Shown here piece by piece: positions 5,795-6,333 of a DNA stretch of 6,333 nucleotides. Positions within the stretch are counted from its first letter, which is position 1, and every line of letters starts with the position of its first letter. Position numbers and translations under genes: made by a program. The stretch is from an uncultured bacterium (GTDB taxonomy: Bacteria > Cyanobacteriota > Vampirovibrionia > Gastranaerophilales > Gastranaerophilaceae), in the NCBI GenBank assembly GCA_900555175.1, contig USJT01000068.1, positions 1-6,333 on the forward strand. The letters run 5' to 3'. The notes below the pieces were generated by a model. It was given only the letters and a program-made list of their open reading frames with translations. It was not told the origin of the DNA and ran no database searches.

Positions 5795-6333
5795 ATGTTT
5801 AATAACACATTGTCAAGATCAATTTTAATAATGTTTTGCTTTGATTTAACAATACTGGTTTTATCCACAATTTATTGGTACAATCATTATAATTTACCTT
5901 TAGAATTTATTGATTTAACTGTACTGTTAACAGCATTGATCGGCATTAAAAGATAATTATAAAATTAGGGAATTTAATTCTACATTAAAAAATTCATATC
6001 TTCTTTTTGAAGGTATTGTATTTTCACAAATTCCTGCAACAATTCTGCTTTTAACCTTTTATCAAAATGTTAAATCATTCGAATTTATTTTATCTAATTT
6101 ATTAACTATTTATGCAGCCCTATTCATTTACAGAAGATGTTATCATTACTATCTGTTTAATATAAAAAAAATTAAAAATATCTTAATAATCGGATCAAAT
6201 TCCAGCGCAAAACTTATTGAGAATGAAATTTTGGATAAAAAAAGAAAATGATGCAGACCCAGATGTCGAATGGAAAGATTCGTACATCCTTACCTTAAAT
6301 AGAGATTCCAGTAGCACTATATATTCTGGATTG
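5795..6333 (+). pseudogene. Frameshifted N-terminal part of a probable polyprenyl-phosphate sugar-1-phosphate transferase
   Basis: The frame opened by ATG 5795 stops at 5954-5956 after 53 residues. A coding-like frame then continues in another phase (open 5940-6248) until TGA 6249-6251. A third phase is open from there to the window end. Both switches are +1 and each is repaired by dropping one A, in AAAA (5948-5951) and in seven As (6237-6243). Joined, the product has hydrophobic segments at about residues 8-28, 36-51, 70-90 and 97-116. An Arg-Arg/Tyr-rich linker follows, then a Rossmann-like start with ILIIGSNSSAKLIENEIL. This is the usual N-terminal plan of WcaJ/WbaP-like initiating sugar-phosphate transferases, and also of CapD/FlaA1-like sugar dehydratases. 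The catalytic part would lie beyond the window, so these two cannot be separated. The first junction is well supported; the second is less so, because the last 84 bases do not clearly continue the family. Sequencing error, true decay and phase variation are all possible. Confidence 0.55.

Noticed and set aside
6237..6244. Programmed -1 ribosomal frameshift at the A-AAA-AAG slippery run
   Set aside because: The frame needed downstream is +1 (or -2), not -1, so a classical -1 slip would not restore it. Polymerase slippage or an extra base fits better.
6223..6333. A separate small gene starting at ATG 6223 and running off the window
   Set aside because: It has no ribosome binding site, overlaps the coding-like transferase frame, and is explained more simply as the third segment of the frameshifted gene.

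Overview
The window is AT-rich, with ordinary bacterial signals: AGGAG-type ribosome binding sites, TAA/TGA stops, Trp encoded by TGG and TGA used as a stop. It reads like a chromosomal segment of an anaerobic or microaerophilic diderm. The outer-membrane type polysaccharide exporter argues for two membranes, and the radical SAM enzyme argues for low oxygen. A low-GC gut lineage (for example Vampirovibrionia/Gastranaerophilales, Elusimicrobiota or Fusobacteriota) would fit, but nothing here fixes the taxon.

Layout. (1) 80-2602, +: a secreted 840-residue polysaccharide export protein with a Poly_export domain and six SLBB-type repeats. (2) 2607-3464, -: a diacylglycerol kinase/YegS/LCB5-type lipid kinase, convergent with gene 1 and only 4 bp from it. 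A strong + strand intrinsic terminator for gene 1 lies inside the 3' end of this lipid kinase gene. (3) 3465-3568: a 104-bp divergent promoter region. One promoter reads rightward (TATAAT plus AAGGAG). One reads leftward and appears to start the kinase mRNA at or next to its ATG. (4) 3569-5089, +: a 506-residue radical SAM protein with a SPASM/twitch-like C-terminal part and a cysteine-rich tail. (5) 5091-5750, +: a PAP2-family membrane phosphatase, one base after gene 4 and probably translationally coupled to it. (6) 5795 to the window end, +: the start of a membrane protein with the N-terminal layout of polyprenyl-phosphate sugar-1-phosphate transferases (four membrane segments, then a Rossmann-like start). 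Its reading frame is broken twice, both times at A runs.

How it may fit together. The two ends (SLBB exporter, broken sugar-phosphate transferase) belong to extracellular polysaccharide synthesis. The middle three genes form a lipid-phosphate group: one enzyme that adds phosphate to a lipid alcohol, one that removes phosphate from lipids, and between them an uncharacterised radical SAM enzyme. The most interesting hypothesis is that the radical SAM protein modifies a membrane lipid or lipid carrier. This is inference from context, not shown by the sequence. No RNA genes, CRISPR arrays, insertion sequences or attachment sites were seen. The longest gene-free stretch is about 100 bp.
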